A DNA stretch of 7,184 nt, taken from positions 1-7,184 of the forward strand of contig VBIS01000048.1 in assembly GCA_005880605.1 (NCBI GenBank). Direction: 5' to 3'. Made by a program: the position numbers and the translations under genes. Of this stretch, positions 6,348 through 7,184 are shown in pieces. Origin of the DNA: Chloroflexota bacterium. GTDB lineage: Bacteria > Chloroflexota > Dormibacteria > CF-121. The stretch's first letter is position 1; each line of letters starts with the position of its first letter. A model generated the notes under the pieces. That model was not told the origin of the DNA. It ran no database searches and saw nothing but the letters and a program-made list of their open reading frames with translations.

Positions 6348-6646
6348 GCCCAGAGATGGCGGGCGCCGGCGAGCTCCGGGAACTCCGTCTCCGGAATCTG
6401 GAGCCGGCTCTGCACGGCCGCCTCCATCAGGGAAAAGATCACTTTGACGCCGGCGAGATTGATGCCGTGCACCGTGGTGAGCTCGCGGATCAGCCGGATG
6501 CGCTCGATGTCGCGGCGCGAGTACCGGCGCCGCTGCGTCGGCGTCCGCTCGGGGGCGATCAGGTTTTCACTCTCGTAAACGAAGAGGGTCCGCGGCTCGA
6601 TATCGAACATGTCGGAGACTTCGCTGGACTTATGCGGCATTGCCAC
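6344..6646 (-). CDS. MerR-family transcriptional regulator, HspR/GlnR-like (merR2)
   Basis: A 100-residue paralogue of merR1. The winged HTH starts almost at the N-terminus: EVSDMFDIEPRTLFVYESE at about 9-27, wing RRRYS at 39-43, and GINLAGVK at 61-68, the HspR/GlnR-type signature. A short tail of about 30 residues follows, with no cysteine and no recognisable effector domain. The chosen start is GTG 6646 because GGGAGGG (6653-6659) sits six bases upstream; the ATG at 6640 is 12 bases from it. The stop overlaps the presumed CTG start of otsB by four bases, so it should form an operon with otsB and probably regulates it. By eye, 36 of 72 aligned residues match merR1. A heat-shock repressor role like that of true HspR is not supported, since no dnaK or clp gene is near. 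Confidence 0.88.
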   Translation of the reverse strand: MAMPHKSSEVSDMFDIEPRTLFVYESENLIAPERTPTQRRRYSRRDIERIRLIRELTTVHGINLAGVKVIFSLMEAAVQSRLQIPETEFPELAGARHLWA

Positions 6647-6652
6647 CTGCTG

Positions 6653-6659
6653 CCCTCCC
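6653..6659 (-). promoter_or_regulatory. Ribosome binding site GGGAGGG deciding the merR2 GTG start
   Basis: GGGAGGG is six bases before GTG 6646, a better distance than the 12 bases to the ATG at 6640. Confidence 0.6.
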
Positions 6660-6678
6660 GAGCCCGAGAATGTAAACC

Positions 6679-6709
6679 ATTATATCCAACATATCAGGAT
6701 TTGTGATAA
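6679..6709 (-). promoter_or_regulatory. merR2-otsB promoter with perfect -10, 19-bp spacer and putative MerR operator
   Basis: On the minus strand TATAAT (6679-6684) is a perfect -10. TTATCA (6704-6709) stands 19 bp upstream; with a 17-bp spacer the -35 would be ATCACA (6702-6707). The spacer carries CAA-N4-TGATAT-N2-TGG ending one base before the -10, as at merR1; the core is CCAACATATCA on the plus strand (6686-6696). A small dyad ATCC-N9-GGAT (6684-6700) lies over the same site. The leader to GTG 6646 is about 26 nt. Confidence 0.65.
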
Positions 6710-6745
6710 ACGGCGAACGCCCGTGTCGTTTGCGCGGTTTTGTGG

Positions 6746-6767
6746 CGTCACTGTGCGCAGCGTGACG
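6746..6767. promoter_or_regulatory. 22-bp imperfect palindrome, candidate operator
   Basis: CGTCAC (6746-6751) and GTGACG (6762-6767) form perfect 6-bp inverted arms. The palindrome TGCGCA (6754-6759) lies at the same centre, so nine of eleven base pairs are symmetric. It sits in the divergent region between merR2 and the gene at 6895. It could be a protein-binding site; a terminator is less likely because no gene ends here. Confidence 0.45.
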
Positions 6768-6774
6768 GAGCACC

Positions 6775-6787
6775 ATGGGTCACCCAT
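6775..6787. promoter_or_regulatory. 13-bp perfect palindrome ATGGGT-C-ACCCAT, candidate operator
   Basis: The arms ATGGGT and ACCCAT are perfectly inverted around a single C. It contains GTCAC (6779-6783), so GTCAC/GTGAC half-sites occur at 6747, 6762 and 6779 in alternating orientation. It is about 44 bases upstream of the candidate -35 at 6831. Confidence 0.45.
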
Positions 6788-6830
6788 TGACTGTACGGGC
6801 GCGTATCACCTTAGCCGTGGGAACTCGCGC

Positions 6831-6859
6831 TTGAACGGGACCCGACTTGCAGGTATGGT
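6831..6859 (+). promoter_or_regulatory. Candidate sigma70-like promoter for the gene at 6895
   Basis: TTGAAC (6831-6836), a 17-bp spacer and TATGGT (6854-6859). Each box matches consensus at four of six positions. The transcription start would be near 6866, leaving a leader of about 29 nt to ATG 6895. Confidence 0.45.
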
Positions 6860-6894
6860 CACGCCCGAACGGCCCGTGTGCCGAACAATCGAGC

Positions 6895-7184
6895 ATGTCG
6901 CGCATCTTACGGCAACTCACCGTGTTTGGAGGGCGAGTCGTGCTAGGAGTGGCGCTCTTCGCACTCCTCACGCCTCCCTTCGGGCTACGCGCCTACCTGG
7001 AGGCCCGCGCCCAGGATCAGGTACAGGCGGCCCATGTAATCAGCAGCTTCGGGCGCCCGGTAGGCGCCATCCTCAAGCTGCCCGTGACCGCGCGTGGGTT
7101 CGCGCAAGCCCCTCGGTCGCCGCTCGACGGGATTCGGGGCAAGGGCTCCTGGCTAATGATCTTCGACGGCGATTGGAACGATCC
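6895..7184 (+). CDS. N-terminus of a secreted or membrane-anchored protein of unknown function, cut by window edge
   Basis: An open frame of 96 codons from ATG 6895 to the edge. Residues 1-16 are basic (R3, R6, R14), residues 15-32 are hydrophobic (VVLGVALFALLTPPFGL), and then comes LRAYLEARAQ, a signal peptide or signal anchor. The following segment is not recognised until the end, where GIRGKGSWLMIFDGDWNDP resembles the first strand of TIM-barrel glycoside-hydrolase-like extracellular proteins; that resemblance is a weak inference. The ATG has no good ribosome binding site. An in-frame GTG at 6940 has GGAGGG (6928-6933) six bases upstream but would lose the basic n-region, so ATG is kept as the more sensible signal-peptide start. 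It is divergent from merR2 and behind its own candidate promoter. Confidence 0.65.
   Translation, partial: MSRILRQLTVFGGRVVLGVALFALLTPPFGLRAYLEARAQDQVQAAHVISSFGRPVGAILKLPVTARGFAQAPRSPLDGIRGKGSWLMIFDGDWND

Noticed and set aside
6780..6971. 63-codon minus-strand frame
   Set aside because: It overlaps the candidate promoter and signal peptide of the gene at 6895. It has no motif and no convincing leader.

Overview
The window is GC-rich bacterial DNA. It has compact genes, AG-rich Shine-Dalgarno leaders, several GTG starts and sigma70-like promoters with 17- or 19-bp spacers. The gene mix is an OtsA/OtsB trehalose pathway, short HspR/GlnR-like MerR regulators, and membrane-anchored Ig-like plus DUF3048 proteins. 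This would fit a GC-rich soil-type Terrabacterial lineage (Chloroflexota, Dormibacterota-like or Actinomycetota-like). That placement is inference; there is no rRNA or other marker gene here. I see no tRNA, rRNA, CRISPR, insertion sequence or phage gene.

Layout. (1) Positions 1-2904, minus strand: two tandem paralogous genes for N-terminally anchored extracytoplasmic proteins, each with two Ig-like domains followed by a DUF3048 (YerB-like) domain. They overlap by ATGA (1312-1315), share one weak promoter (2942-2970), and the second gene runs off the left edge. (2) Positions 3045-3356, minus: an unrecognised 103-residue helical protein with its own perfect TTGACA -35 box. (3) Positions 3505-3852, minus: merR1, an HspR/GlnR-like MerR regulator, divergent from otsA. 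(4) Positions 3997-5559, plus: otsA, trehalose-6-phosphate synthase. (5) Positions 5556-6347, minus: otsB, trehalose-6-phosphate phosphatase, converging on otsA. The two stop codons share the palindrome CTAG. (6) Positions 6344-6646, minus: merR2, a paralogue of merR1, directly upstream of otsB and overlapping it. (7) Positions 6895 to the right edge, plus: the start of a secreted or anchored protein, preceded by a promoter and two palindromes.

How it works together. OtsA makes trehalose-6-phosphate and OtsB dephosphorylates it to trehalose, a stress and desiccation protectant. Here the two genes face each other and each is paired with its own small MerR regulator: merR1 divergent from otsA, merR2 co-transcribed with otsB. 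The promoters of both merR genes have the same layout. Each has a 19-bp spacer, typical of MerR-controlled promoters, carrying the shared pattern CAA-N4-TGATAT-N2-TGG one base upstream of the -10 box. This suggests a small self- or cross-regulating circuit over trehalose synthesis and is the most interesting feature of the window. A second oddity is that otsB has no ATG, GTG or TTG start upstream of its catalytic DFDGT motif. It probably starts at a CTG that overlaps the merR2 stop (CTGA).
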